Source: Streptomyces sp. SM10
Lineage (GTDB): Bacteria; Actinomycetota; Actinomycetes; Streptomycetales; Streptomycetaceae
Assembly (NCBI RefSeq): GCF_002910915.1
Contig: NZ_NEUF01000194.1
Span: 14,063-78,062, forward strand
Reading direction: 5' to 3'
Length of the DNA stretch: 64,000 nucleotides
In this document: positions 25,891 through 34,667 of the stretch, piece after piece
Layout: each line of letters opens with the position of its first letter
Numbering within the stretch: position 1 is the stretch's first letter
The notes under the pieces: generated by a model
Told to the model about the DNA's origin: nothing
The model's input: the letters and a program-made list of their open reading frames with translations, nothing else
The model's database searches: none
Program-made: the position numbers and the translations under genes

Positions 25891-26673
25891 CCCTCCGGCC
25901 TCCTTCACCTTCTCCACCAGCGCCGCGATCATCCGCTCGTCCGGTCCCGGTTCCGGCGTGAGCTCTTCCAGTTGCCCGGAGGGGAGCGGCCCGAGGACTG
26001 CACCGGTCTCGACCGAGGCCATGACGCCTCCCACACGTACGACGGTGACCAGGCTGTAGGCGTAGTGGTCCGCTTTCCCCGGGTCCACCTCCATGCGGCT
26101 CAGCATGCGGTAGCGCACGGCCTCTTCGCCGAGACGCGGGACCGAGAGCGTCTCGGTCGTGACGGACGAAGGCCCGTAGGCGCCGTTCACGTCGAACCGG
26201 CCGCAGGTGCCCACAGCTCGGCGCAACTCCGCCATGCGGGCGCGGGCGGTGCCCGCCGGGAAGCTGGTGAGCACGGTCTTCCTGGGCGACAGGGTGTCGT
26301 CGCCGAGGTACATGACCGCATAGGCCATGGCCGACTCACCGCGATCCGGCACGTTCTCGCTGCGCACGCGTCGCAGTGCCAGGCACTGCGACGGCTCGGA
26401 GCTCTCCTTGCCGAGATCACGCGTGGCCGCGCCCTCCCGGGCGTCCCCGCCCGTGACGGTGAAGCCCGTCGCCTCCACTTCGGTGAGCAAGGCGGCCTCG
26501 AGCGCGTCGGCGGTGAGGGGCGTCGAGCGGACCGCCATGCCCTCCGCCGCCGGCTCCCGCTCCGAGACCTCGGGCGCACCGGCCGATGTCCCGCCTTCGG
26601 AGCAGGCCACGGCCAGACCGAGCAGGGGCAGCAGAGCGATTCCCGACAGCCGTCGCGCACGCGTGTGACGCAT
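25885..26673 (-). CDS. Exported lipoprotein of unknown function
   Basis: 262 residues. The start at ATG 26673 gives a signal peptide with lipobox G-L-A-V-A-C (Cys24). The longer in-frame reading upstream runs through the endonuclease-family remnant and is not real. The mature part contains two lone cysteines (S-Q-C-L-A-L and G-T-C-G-R-F) and a middle strand YAVMYLGDDTLSP; it resembles sensor-domain lipoproteins of mycobacteria and streptomycetes only in layout. The stop codon lies within the histidine kinase remnant on the other strand. Confidence 0.75.
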   Translation of the reverse strand: MRHTRARRLSGIALLPLLGLAVACSEGGTSAGAPEVSEREPAAEGMAVRSTPLTADALEAALLTEVEATGFTVTGGDAREGAATRDLGKESSEPSQCLALRRVRSENVPDRGESAMAYAVMYLGDDTLSPRKTVLTSFPAGTARARMAELRRAVGTCGRFDVNGAYGPSSVTTETLSVPRLGEEAVRYRMLSRMEVDPGKADHYAYSLVTVVRVGGVMASVETGAVLGPLPSGQLEELTPEPGPDERMIAALVEKVKEAGGS

Positions 26674-26675
26674 CG

Positions 26676-26964
26676 TCAATTCAGGGCGTTGAAGTCGCCC
26701 ACCAGGATCCCGGGCTTCCTCGCGCCGATCAGGTCCACGACCTGGGCGGTCTGCCGGAGCCGGTCGGTCCGCGCTGCTCCTGGTCCGGTGGCTTGACCAG
26801 CCAGGTGCTGTCCGACGCGGTGATCGGGTAGCGGGAGAGGATCGCGGTGCCGTACTGCACGCGGTGCTCGCTCCCGACCGGCGGGTCGTTGTCGATGTTC
26901 GCGCCGAACACGACGTGGTAACCCAGCGCTTCGGCGAGCTCGGCGGACTGGTCGGCCCACTCGC
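26676..26964 (-). pseudogene. Endonuclease/exonuclease/phosphatase-family remnant
   Basis: Minus-strand reading from about 26964: E-L-A-E-A-L-G-Y-H-V-V-F-G-A-N-I-D then VQYGTAILSRYPI, a frameshift near 26775, and TAQVVDLIGARKPGILVGDFNAL with a premature stop at 26676. The G-D-F-N-A motif and the Y-G-T-A-I-L-S segment are diagnostic of the EEP fold. Both ends are missing: the metal-binding N-terminal glutamate region and the C-terminal S-D-H motif. It sits between the lipoprotein start and the pirin stop. Confidence 0.87.
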
Positions 26965-26992
26965 TAGATCCGCCCCCGGCCGGATGCCGGGA

Positions 26993-27661
26993 TCACACCC
27001 CGGCGAGCTCCCAGAGCAGGACCTCGGCCCGCTCCAGCGCCTCGACCTCCAGCCCACGGGGCTCCGTGATCCGCGCGGAGTCGCCCGCCGCCAGCTCCTC
27101 GCCGTCGAGGAGCACCCGGCCCCGCACGACGTGGACGTAGACGCCCGCCGCGTCCGGTACGGCGGTGCGCTCGCCCTCGAAGACGCGGCGGACGTGGAGC
27201 ATCGCCCCGGCCTCGGGGAGGGCGTAGGGCGTGGAGTCGGCGATCCCGGCGACGTGCGTGTAGGAGGGCTCCCCGCCCGGCTCCAGCGGGGCCAGCCACA
27301 TCTGGATGAACGTCAGCGGGGCCTGACCGTCGTTGCGCTCGACATGCCGGACCCCGGCGGCCGAGCTGAGGTGCTGGACGTCACCGGCCCGTACGACGGT
27401 GGCGTGCGCGGCGGAGTCGCGGTGGGTGAGCTCGCCCTCCACCACCCAGGTGACGATCTCGGTGTGGCTGTGCGGATGCTCGTCGAAGCCGGCGCCCGGG
27501 GCGAGACGCTCCTCGTTGCAGGCCAGGATCGGCCCGAACCGCAGATTGTCCGGGTCGTAGAACCGCCCGAAGGAGAAGGCGTGCAGCGTCTCGATGCCCG
27601 CGGAGTCACCCGTGGCCGGGTCCCCGCCGCGGAAGCGGTCCCCGGAGCGGCGTACGTCCAT
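26993..27661 (-). CDS. Pirin family protein
   Basis: 222-residue bicupin. ATG 27661 follows GGGGGTG by 3-8 nt. The N-terminal cupin holds the metal ligands H-P-H-S-H and the later E/H pair (DEHPHSHTEIVTWV..ELTHRDS, and VRHVERN). The C-terminal cupin is degenerate. Pirins are iron proteins, some with quercetin dioxygenase activity; role here unknown. Divergent from fasR with 75 bp between starts. Confidence 0.93.
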   Translation of the reverse strand: MDVRRSGDRFRGGDPATGDSAGIETLHAFSFGRFYDPDNLRFGPILACNEERLAPGAGFDEHPHSHTEIVTWVVEGELTHRDSAAHATVVRAGDVQHLSSAAGVRHVERNDGQAPLTFIQMWLAPLEPGGEPSYTHVAGIADSTPYALPEAGAMLHVRRVFEGERTAVPDAAGVYVHVVRGRVLLDGEELAAGDSARITEPRGLEVEALERAEVLLWELAGV

Positions 27662-27736
27662 CACACCCCCAAGGTATCCCCGCCGGGCGACCTTCCGCCC
27701 CGCCCCTCCGGGCACCTGTCCCGATAAGGCAGTCTT

Positions 27737-28942
27737 GTGTGCGTGCCCCGACCCGATCCTGAGCAGCCCGCCACGCATGACGCCCACCTCCACGCCGCGA
27801 CCCTGAAACGGCTGGAGCAGTCCTCCGGCCGGCTGGCCGCCAACGCCATCGCCCGCATGGACGAGACGCTGCCGTGGTACCGGGCGATGCCACCGGAGAA
27901 CCGGTCCTGGATCGGCCTGGTCGCCCAGGCCGGTATCGCCGCGTTCACCGAGTGGTTCCGGCACCCGGAGACGCCGCAGGCGATCTCGACCGACGTGTTC
28001 GGCACGGCTCCGCGCGAACTGACCAGGGCGATCACCCTGCGGCAGACCGTCGAGATGGTGCGGACGACGATCGAGGTGATGGAGACCGCGATCGAGGAGG
28101 TCGCGGCCCCGGGTGACGAGTCGGTGCTGCGCGAGGCGCTGCTCGTCTACGCCCGCGAGATCGCCTTCGCGACCGCCCAGGTCTACGCGCAGGCCGCCGA
28201 GGCCCGGGGGGCGTGGGACGCCCGTCTGGAGTCGCTCGTCGTGAACGCGGTGCTCTCCGGCGAGGCGGACGAGGGCGCCGTGTCCCGCGCCGCCGCCCTC
28301 GGCTGGAACTCCCCCGAGCACGTGTGCGTCATCCTCGGCACGGCCCCCGAGGGGGACAGCGAGCTCACCGTGGAGGCGATCCGGCGGGCGGCGAGGCACG
28401 CCAAGCTCCAGGTCCTGACCGGGGTCCTCGGACACCGTCTGGTCGTGATCGCGGGCGGCAGCGACAACCCCCTGAACGTCGCGAAGTCGCTGATCGGACC
28501 GTATGCGGCCGGTCCGGTCGTCGCCGGTCCCGTGGTGCCCGACCTGCTCGCGGCCACCCGCTCCGCGCAGGCCGCGGCTGCCGGTCTCAAGGCCTGCTCG
28601 GCGTGGCAGGACGCTCCGAGGCCCGTCCTGTCGGACGATCTCCTTCCAGAGCGCGCGATGGCGGGTGACCCCGCCGCACGCGATCAACTGGTGGAGGAGA
28701 TCTACAGACCGCTCGAAGAAGCGGGTTCGGCACTTCTGGAGACCCTGAGTGTGTATCTGGAGCAGGCGAGCAGTCTGGAGGGCGCGGCACGGATGCTGTT
28801 CGTGCACCCCAATACCGTGCGCTACCGGCTGCGACGTGTGACCGACGTCACCGGGTGGTCACCCTCCGATGTGCGATCCGCGTTCACTCTGCGGATCGCC
28901 CTCATCCTGGGACGCTTGGCCGACGGCGATACTCAGTCCTAG
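27737..28942 (+). CDS. fasR: FasR, PucR-type activator of fatty-acid synthesis genes
   Basis: 401 residues. N-terminal GGDEF-like/PucR sensory part (RLEQSSGRLAANAIARMDETLPWYR...) and a C-terminal PucR helix-turn-helix at about 335-395 (TLSVYLEQASSLEGAARMLFVHPNTVRYRLRRVTDVTG). Position immediately upstream of fabD matches FasR of S. coelicolor, known to bind in front of fabD and activate the fabDHPF operon. GTG 27737 and GTG 27743 are both possible starts. Its TAG stop codon forms part of the fabD -10 box. Confidence 0.93.
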   Translation: MCVPRPDPEQPATHDAHLHAATLKRLEQSSGRLAANAIARMDETLPWYRAMPPENRSWIGLVAQAGIAAFTEWFRHPETPQAISTDVFGTAPRELTRAITLRQTVEMVRTTIEVMETAIEEVAAPGDESVLREALLVYAREIAFATAQVYAQAAEARGAWDARLESLVVNAVLSGEADEGAVSRAAALGWNSPEHVCVILGTAPEGDSELTVEAIRRAARHAKLQVLTGVLGHRLVVIAGGSDNPLNVAKSLIGPYAAGPVVAGPVVPDLLAATRSAQAAAAGLKACSAWQDAPRPVLSDDLLPERAMAGDPAARDQLVEEIYRPLEEAGSALLETLSVYLEQASSLEGAARMLFVHPNTVRYRLRRVTDVTGWSPSDVRSAFTLRIALILGRLADGDTQS

Positions 28943-28963
28943 ACTTTTGTCGAACTTCAACAA
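28916..28963 (+). promoter_or_regulatory. fabD promoter and probable FasR operator
   Basis: TTGGCC (28916-28921), 18-bp spacer, TAGACT (28940-28945): a good vegetative promoter whose -10 box overlaps the fasR stop codon. Directly after it lies TTGTCGAA-C-TTCAACAA (28947-28963), an inverted repeat with one mismatch, placed at the expected transcription start. It is the best candidate for the FasR site. Confidence 0.75.
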
Positions 28964-29031
28964 TTCCCCTGACGGTTCTTCGTCCTTGTCCCCACGGGCG
29001 TCCGGGGCCGTCCACAAGAGAGAGTGTGAGG

Positions 29032-29946
29032 GTGCTCGTACTCGTCGCTCCCGGCCAAGGCGCTCAGACGCCCGGCTTCCTGACTCCCTGGCTCGAACTC
29101 CCCGGTGCCGCCGCCCGCATCGCGGGATGGTCCGACGCCATCGGGCTCGACCTTGCCCACTACGGCACGAAGGCCGACGCGGACGAGATCCGCGACACGG
29201 CGGTGGCTCAGCCGCTGCTGGTCGCCGCGGGTCTGCTCTCGGCCGACGCCCTGGACGCCTCGCCCGGCGTCGTCGCGGGACACAGCGTCGGTGAGATCAC
29301 CGCCGCCGCGCTCGCCGGCGTCATCGAGGACGAGGCGGCGCTCCGCCTCGTCCGCACCCGGGGGCTCGGCATGGCCGAGGCCGCCGCGGTCACCGAGACG
29401 GGCATGGCCGCGCTCCTCGGCGGAGACCTCGAGGTCACCGTCGCTCACCTGGAGAAGCTGGGGCTCACCCCGGCCAACGTCAACGGCGGCGGGCAGGTCG
29501 TCGCCGCCGGCACCGCGGCCCAGATCGCCGCGCTGACCGAGGACAAGCCCGAAGGCGTGCGCCGCGTGGTGCCGCTGAAGGTCGCCGGTGCGTTCCACAC
29601 GCGCCACATGGCTCCGGCCGTGGACAAGCTGCGTGCGGCGGCGACCACCCTGACGGTCACCGACCCGAAGGTCACGTACGTGTCGAACGCGGACGGGAAG
29701 ACGGTCGCCGACGGCGCCGAGGTCATCTCCCGGCTCGTCGGCCAGGTCGCCAACCCGGTCCGCTGGGACCTGTGCATGGAGACCTTCGCCGAGCTCGGTG
29801 TCACGGCTCTCATCGAGGCCGCACCCGGCGGGACCCTGGTCGGGCTCGCCAAGCGCGCGCTGCCCGGTGTGAAGACCCTCGCGCTCAAGACCCCCGACGA
29901 CCTCGACGCGGCCCGCGCGCTCATCTCCGAGCACGCAGGCGCCTAA
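29032..29946 (+). CDS. fabD: Malonyl-CoA:ACP transacylase
   Basis: 304 residues; loads malonyl units on AcpP for fatty-acid synthesis and, in Streptomyces, also serves polyketide synthases. GTG 29032 gives LVLVAPGQGAQTPGF, the conserved N terminus; GTG 29026 is two codons upstream. Catalytic Ser85 in G-H-S-V-G, partner His189 in A-G-A-F-H-T-R-H, and the Q-P-L-L motif are present. First gene of the fab operon; 13 nt before fabH. Confidence 0.97.
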   Translation: MLVLVAPGQGAQTPGFLTPWLELPGAAARIAGWSDAIGLDLAHYGTKADADEIRDTAVAQPLLVAAGLLSADALDASPGVVAGHSVGEITAAALAGVIEDEAALRLVRTRGLGMAEAAAVTETGMAALLGGDLEVTVAHLEKLGLTPANVNGGGQVVAAGTAAQIAALTEDKPEGVRRVVPLKVAGAFHTRHMAPAVDKLRAAATTLTVTDPKVTYVSNADGKTVADGAEVISRLVGQVANPVRWDLCMETFAELGVTALIEAAPGGTLVGLAKRALPGVKTLALKTPDDLDAARALISEHAGA

Positions 29947-29959
29947 GGAGCCCGAGAGC

Positions 29960-30991
29960 ATGTCGAAGATCAAGCCCAGCAAGGGCGCCCCGTACGCACG
30001 GATCATGGGTGTCGGCGGTTACCGCCCCCTCCGTGTCGTGCCCAACGAGGTGATCCTCGAGACGATCGACTCGTCCGACGAGTGGATCCGCTCCCGCTCC
30101 GGTATCGCCACCCGCCACTGGGCCTCCGACGAGGAGACCGTGTCGATGATGTCCGTGGAGGCCTCCGGCAAGGCGATCGCCGACGCCGGGATCACTCCCG
30201 AACAGATCGGCGGAGTCATCGTCTCCACCGTCTCGCACTTCAAGCAGACTCCCGCCGTCGCGACCGACATCGCGCACCGGATCGGCGCGGGCAAGCCCGC
30301 CGCCTTCGACATCTCGGCCGGCTGCGCGGGCTTCGGCTACGGACTCACGCTCGCCAAGGGCATGATCGTCGAGGGCTCGGCGGAGTACGTACTCGTCATC
30401 GGCGTCGAGCGTCTCAGCGACCTCACCGACCTGGAGGACCGCGCGACGGCCTTCCTCTTCGGCGACGGAGCGGGCGCGGTCGTCGTGGGCCCGTCCCAGG
30501 AGCCGGCCATCGGCCCCACCGTCTGGGGCTCCGAGGGCGACAAGTCCGAGACGATCAAGCAGACCGTCTCGTGGAACGACTTCCACATCGGCGACGTCTC
30601 GAACCTGCCGCTCAACGAGCGGGGCGAGGTCAAGTTCCCGGCCATCACGCAGGAGGGCCAGGCGGTCTTCCGCTGGGCCGTCTTCGAGATGGCCAAGGTC
30701 GCCCAGCAGGCGCTGGAAGCGGCCGGGATCGCCCCGGAAGACCTGGATGTCTTCATTCCGCACCAGGCCAACATGCGGATCATCGACTCGATGGTGAAGA
30801 CGCTCAAGCTGCCGGAGCACGTCACGGTCGCCCGTGACGTGGAAACCACCGGCAACACGTCGGCCGCCTCGATCCCGCTCGCAATGGAGCGGCTTCTGGC
30901 GACCGGTCAGGCCAAGAGCGGCGACACGGCGCTCATCATCGGCTTCGGGGCGGGTCTCGTCTACGCCGCGTCGGTCGTTACCCTCCCCTAG
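29960..30991 (+). CDS. fabH: Beta-ketoacyl-ACP synthase III
   Basis: 343-residue initiating condensing enzyme; in Streptomyces it accepts branched acyl-CoA starters, which gives iso/anteiso lipids. Catalytic triad Cys122 (ISAGCAGFGYG), His268 (IPHQANMRI) and Asn299 (TTGNTSAAS). RBS AAGGAG 9 nt before ATG 29960. Second gene of the operon; a 63-nt gap to acpP contains its GAAGGAG site. Confidence 0.98.
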   Translation: MSKIKPSKGAPYARIMGVGGYRPLRVVPNEVILETIDSSDEWIRSRSGIATRHWASDEETVSMMSVEASGKAIADAGITPEQIGGVIVSTVSHFKQTPAVATDIAHRIGAGKPAAFDISAGCAGFGYGLTLAKGMIVEGSAEYVLVIGVERLSDLTDLEDRATAFLFGDGAGAVVVGPSQEPAIGPTVWGSEGDKSETIKQTVSWNDFHIGDVSNLPLNERGEVKFPAITQEGQAVFRWAVFEMAKVAQQALEAAGIAPEDLDVFIPHQANMRIIDSMVKTLKLPEHVTVARDVETTGNTSAASIPLAMERLLATGQAKSGDTALIIGFGAGLVYAASVVTLP

Positions 30992-31054
30992 GCACACCGG
31001 ACCTTTCGGTCCGCACGCCCGAACCCTGCAGAAACATATCGAAGGAGCGCCAAC

Positions 31055-31303
31055 ATGGCCGCCACTCAGGAAGAGATCGTCACCGGTCTCGCCGAGATCG
31101 TCAACGAGATCGCCGGTATCCCGGTCGAGGACGTCCAGCTGGACAAGTCCTTCACCGACGACCTGGACGTCGACTCGCTGTCCATGGTCGAGGTCGTCGT
31201 CGCCGCCGAAGAGCGCTTCGACGTCAAGATCCCCGACGAGGACGTCAAGAACCTCAAGACGGTCGGCGACGCCGCCGACTACATCCTGAAGCACCAGGGC
31301 TGA
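31055..31303 (+). CDS. acpP: Acyl carrier protein
   Basis: 82 residues, acidic. The phosphopantetheine attachment residue is Ser41 in D-V-D-S-L-S-M-V-E. Carries all intermediates of fatty-acid synthesis; the operon position between fabH and fabF fixes it as the primary-metabolism ACP. GAAGGAG lies 8 nt upstream of ATG 31055. Confidence 0.99.
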   Translation: MAATQEEIVTGLAEIVNEIAGIPVEDVQLDKSFTDDLDVDSLSMVEVVVAAEERFDVKIPDEDVKNLKTVGDAADYILKHQG

Positions 31304-31382
31304 TCCCAGCCCGTCCCGTGTGTCGCCACCCGGCGGTGGCGCCGCTGATTCACGACCCTCTACACGTGGAGAAGATTTTCCA

Positions 31383-32645
31383 GTGAGCCCGACCAATCGC
31401 ACCGTGGTCGTCACCGGTATCGGCGCAACCACTCCGCTGGGTGGCGACTCCGCATCGACCTGGGAAGGTCTGATGGCCGGCCGTTCCGGCGTCAAGCCTC
31501 TCGAGGGCGAACGTTTCGCCGAACTGCCCGTCCGGATCGCCGCCCTCGCGGCCGTCGACCCGGGCGAGGTTCTGCCCCGGCCGCTCGCCCGCAAGCTGGA
31601 CCGCTCGGCGCAGTTCGCGCTGATCGCGGCCCGCGAAGCCTGGGCGGACGCCGGCTTCACCGGCAAGGCCGGTGAGGACGAGAAGATCCAGCCCGAGCGT
31701 CTGGGCTCGGTCATCGCCTCCGGCATCGGCGGCGTGATCACCCTGCTCGACCAGTACGACGTGCTGAAGGAGAAGGGCGTACGCCGCGTCTCCCCGCACA
31801 CCGTTCCCATGCTCATGCCCAACGGCCCGGCGGCCAACGTCGGTCTCGAGGTCAACGCCCAGGCCGGTGTCCACACCCCGGTCTCCGCCTGCGCGTCGGG
31901 TGCCGAGGCCATCGGGTACGCCGTCGAGATGATCCGCACCGGCCGTGCCGACGTGGTCGTCGCCGGCGGTACGGAGGCGGCCATCCACCCGCTGCCGATC
32001 GCCGCGTTCGCCAACATGATGGCGATGTCGAAGAGCAACGACGAGCCCGAGAAGGCCTCGCGGCCGTACGACACCGCCCGGGACGGGTTCGTCCTCGGCG
32101 AGGGCGCCGGCGTCGTGATCCTGGAGTCCGCGGAGCACGCGGCCGCGCGCGGCGCCAGGGTCTACTGCGAGGTGCTGGGCCAGGGTCTGTCCGCGGACGC
32201 CCACCACATCGCGCAGCCCGAGCCCACCGGGCGCGGGATCGCCGCGGCGATGCAGAACCTGCTGGACTCCACCGACCTGAAGCCGTCGGAGGTCGTGCAC
32301 CTGAACGCGCACGCCACGTCCACGCCGCAGGGCGACGTCGCGGAGATCAAGGCGCTGCGTGCGGTGCTGGGCGACGACCTGGACCACGTCGCGATCTCCG
32401 CCACGAAGTCGATGACGGGCCACCTGCTGGGTGGCGCGGGCGGCATCGAGACCGTGGCGACCGTGCTGGCGCTGCACAACCGCATGGCGCCGCCCACCAT
32501 CAACATCGACGACCTCGACGAGGCCGTCGAGGCGGACGTCGTGCGCGGTGAGCCTCGGGCGCTGCCCGAGGGCCCGATCGCCGCGATCAACAACTCGTTC
32601 GGCTTCGGTGGCCACAACGTGGTGCTGGCGTTCCGCTCGGTCTGA
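31383..32645 (+). CDS. fabF: Beta-ketoacyl-ACP synthase II
   Basis: 420-residue elongating condensing enzyme. Catalytic Cys170 (VSACASGAEA), His310 (NAHATSTPQGD) and His347 (KSMTGHLLGG), with the C-terminal NNSFGFGGHN loop. GTG 31383 is set by GTGGAGAAG upstream and the family start (TNRTVVVTGIGATTPLGG). Last gene of the fab operon, followed by a hairpin. Confidence 0.98.
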   Translation: MSPTNRTVVVTGIGATTPLGGDSASTWEGLMAGRSGVKPLEGERFAELPVRIAALAAVDPGEVLPRPLARKLDRSAQFALIAAREAWADAGFTGKAGEDEKIQPERLGSVIASGIGGVITLLDQYDVLKEKGVRRVSPHTVPMLMPNGPAANVGLEVNAQAGVHTPVSACASGAEAIGYAVEMIRTGRADVVVAGGTEAAIHPLPIAAFANMMAMSKSNDEPEKASRPYDTARDGFVLGEGAGVVILESAEHAAARGARVYCEVLGQGLSADAHHIAQPEPTGRGIAAAMQNLLDSTDLKPSEVVHLNAHATSTPQGDVAEIKALRAVLGDDLDHVAISATKSMTGHLLGGAGGIETVATVLALHNRMAPPTINIDDLDEAVEADVVRGEPRALPEGPIAAINNSFGFGGHNVVLAFRSV

Positions 32646-32664
32646 TCCGCCGGTTCTGCCGAGG

Positions 32665-32694
32665 AGGCCCGCTTCCCGCGAGGGAGGCGGGCCT
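32665..32694 (+). terminator. fab operon terminator
   Basis: AGGCCCGC / GCGGGCCT stem with an inner TCCC/GGGA pair and T-T after it, 20 nt beyond the fabF stop. Confidence 0.8.
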
Positions 32695-32891
32695 TCCGCA
32701 TGCCGGGCGCCGTTCCGAGGGGGCCGCCCGGGGCCCGAGGCATGTCGCTTCGAGCACGCGGCTTCGAGGCATGCGGGAGAGCGTGCTCACGCCCGCTACG
32801 AAGGCCGTCCGCGTGGGCCCTGCGGGTCCCGCCCGCGAGGGAACGTTTCAGCACGGCCGGAGAACGGAGCGGTACAGGGCAGAGGGCCCGG

Positions 32892-33386
32892 TCAGACCAC
32901 CTGGTGCAGCCACCGCACGGGCGCGCCTTCTCCCGCGTGGCGGAAGGACTCGAGTTCGTCGTCCCAGGGCTTGCCCAGGAGCCCCGCGACCTCGGTCTCC
33001 AGGTCCGTCTCGCCGCGCACGGAGCGGGCCAGCGCGGCCCGCAGACGGTCCTCCGGGACCAGGATGTCGCCGTGCATGCCGGTGACGGCGTGGAAGATGC
33101 CGAGGCCAGGCGTGGAGCTGTAGCGCTCGCCCTCCGCCGTGGGGCAGGGCTCCGCCGTCACCTCGAAGCGCAGCAGGTCCCAGCCGCGGAGGGCGGAGGC
33201 CAGCTCCGACGCCGTACCCGCCCGGCCCTGCCAGGAGAATTCGGAGCGCCATGTGCCGGGGGCGGCCGGCTGTCTGATCCAGTCGAGCTGGACCCGCACA
33301 CCGAGCACACCCGCCACCGCCCATTCGACATGCGGGCACAGCGCGCGCGGTGCGGAGTGTACGTACAGGACTCCACGTGTCGTCAC
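32892..33386 (-). CDS. DUF3145 protein
   Basis: 164 residues; actinobacterial DUF3145 family with the conserved start RGVLYVHSAPRALCPHVEWA and the middle WRSEFSWQGRAGTASELASALRGW. No catalytic motif is evident. Convergent with the fab operon, an association I recall as conserved in Streptomyces. The end (RHAGEGAPVRWLHQVV) is intact. Function unknown. Confidence 0.92.
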   Translation of the reverse strand: MTTRGVLYVHSAPRALCPHVEWAVAGVLGVRVQLDWIRQPAAPGTWRSEFSWQGRAGTASELASALRGWDLLRFEVTAEPCPTAEGERYSSTPGLGIFHAVTGMHGDILVPEDRLRAALARSVRGETDLETEVAGLLGKPWDDELESFRHAGEGAPVRWLHQVV

Positions 33387-33747
33387 CGGGACCTCCAGTG
33401 TGGGACGAGGTTCGCCTTCCCCAGGGGCCTCGCGCCCGTACCGCCTCTTCCCGGCCGGCTCCCGAGGTTGTCATCAGTAAACAGCATCGGGAGTGAATCT
33501 CCTGAAAAGGGACAGTATGTGACGTGAGATAACTTACCGGACCCGCTCATGCGCAGGCGGGCCGGTCGGCGCCACTGGTTCGACGGGGAAAAGCTACCGT
33601 GCGCCGGGGCCGGGTGTGTGACGTACCGTCGGTCCCGGGCCCGTGATTCGCTCAGCATTCACCCGCGAGGGCGTGGGGGCCCGCCACCTGGGGCTGTCCG
33701 GTTGTGCCAGGGGCACAATCACCCGTGTGAGCGGAGGGGAATCAGGG
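33387..33747. promoter_or_regulatory. Divergent intergenic region between DUF3145 and GDSL lipoprotein genes
   Basis: 361 bp holding no gene. Includes an A/T-richer block at 33470-33535 that probably carries the DUF3145 promoter. GGAGGGG at 33731-33737 is the ribosome binding site of the lipoprotein gene. No repeat or operator recognised. Confidence 0.4.
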
Positions 33748-34662
33748 ATGGCCGAGCGTTCGTCACGTCGTCGCGTCCAGGGTGCCGGGGCCACTCTGAC
33801 GGCGGTCGCGCTCGCCGGTGCCGCCGTGCTCGCCGGGTGCACCTCCGACGGCCGCCCGGCCGCGCGGAGCGGCTCGGGCGCCGCGGTCCCCTCCCCCGCG
33901 CCGACACCGGCGTGGGACGCGAGCCCCGCCTCGGTGGCCGCGGTCGGGGACTCCATCACCCGGGGGTTCGACGCCTGCTCGGTCCTGGCCGACTGCCCCG
34001 AGGTGTCCTGGGCGACGGGGAGCGACGGCGGGGTGCGGAGCCTGGCCGTGCGCCTGCTGGGGGCGTCGAAGGCGGCGTCGCACAGCTGGAACCACGCCGT
34101 GTCGGGTGCCAGGATGGCGCAGCTCCCGGAGCAGATGGCGCGCGCGGCGAAGGACGGGCCGGAGCTGGTCACGGTGATGATCGGCGCGAACGACGCCTGC
34201 CGGGACTCGGTGCGGCTGATGACCCCGGTGGCGGACTTCCGGACCTCCTTCGAGGCGTCGATGCGGCAGTTGCGCGCCTCGGCCCCGACGTCGCAGGTCT
34301 ACGTGTCGAGCGTGCCCGATCTCAAGCGGCTCTGGTCGACCGGGCGGGAGAATCCGCTGGGCAAGCAGATCTGGAAGCTGGGGATCTGCCGGTCGATGCT
34401 GGGCGACGCGGACGACATGGGCGCGGCGGCGGTCGCGCGCCGCGACGCCGTGCGGGAGCGCGTCGTCGCCTACAACGAGGTCCTGCGGGAGGTCTGCGCA
34501 CGCGACGAACGCTGCCGCTACGACGGCGGGGCGGTGTTCGACTACCGCTTCACCGGTGAGCAGCTCAGCGAGTGGGACTGGTTCCACCCGGGGCGCAACG
34601 GCCAGGCCAGGCTGGCGGAGATCGCCTACCGCAATGTCACGGCGGCCGGGCCTCCGGCGTAA
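33748..34662 (+). CDS. SGNH/GDSL hydrolase lipoprotein
   Basis: 304-residue exported esterase. Lipobox A-V-L-A-G-C at about residue 30, Ser/Pro linker, then SGNH blocks: GDSITRG with Ser69, the block II/III region with GAND (MIGANDAC) and the C-terminal D-W-F-H-P-G-R-N-G with catalytic Asp/His. Six further cysteines probably form disulfides. ATG 33748 chosen for its GGAGGGG; GTG 33727 would precede the site. Five nt before galM, so co-transcribed. Confidence 0.9.
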   Translation: MAERSSRRRVQGAGATLTAVALAGAAVLAGCTSDGRPAARSGSGAAVPSPAPTPAWDASPASVAAVGDSITRGFDACSVLADCPEVSWATGSDGGVRSLAVRLLGASKAASHSWNHAVSGARMAQLPEQMARAAKDGPELVTVMIGANDACRDSVRLMTPVADFRTSFEASMRQLRASAPTSQVYVSSVPDLKRLWSTGRENPLGKQIWKLGICRSMLGDADDMGAAAVARRDAVRERVVAYNEVLREVCARDERCRYDGGAVFDYRFTGEQLSEWDWFHPGRNGQARLAEIAYRNVTAAGPPA

Positions 34663-34667
34663 GGTCC

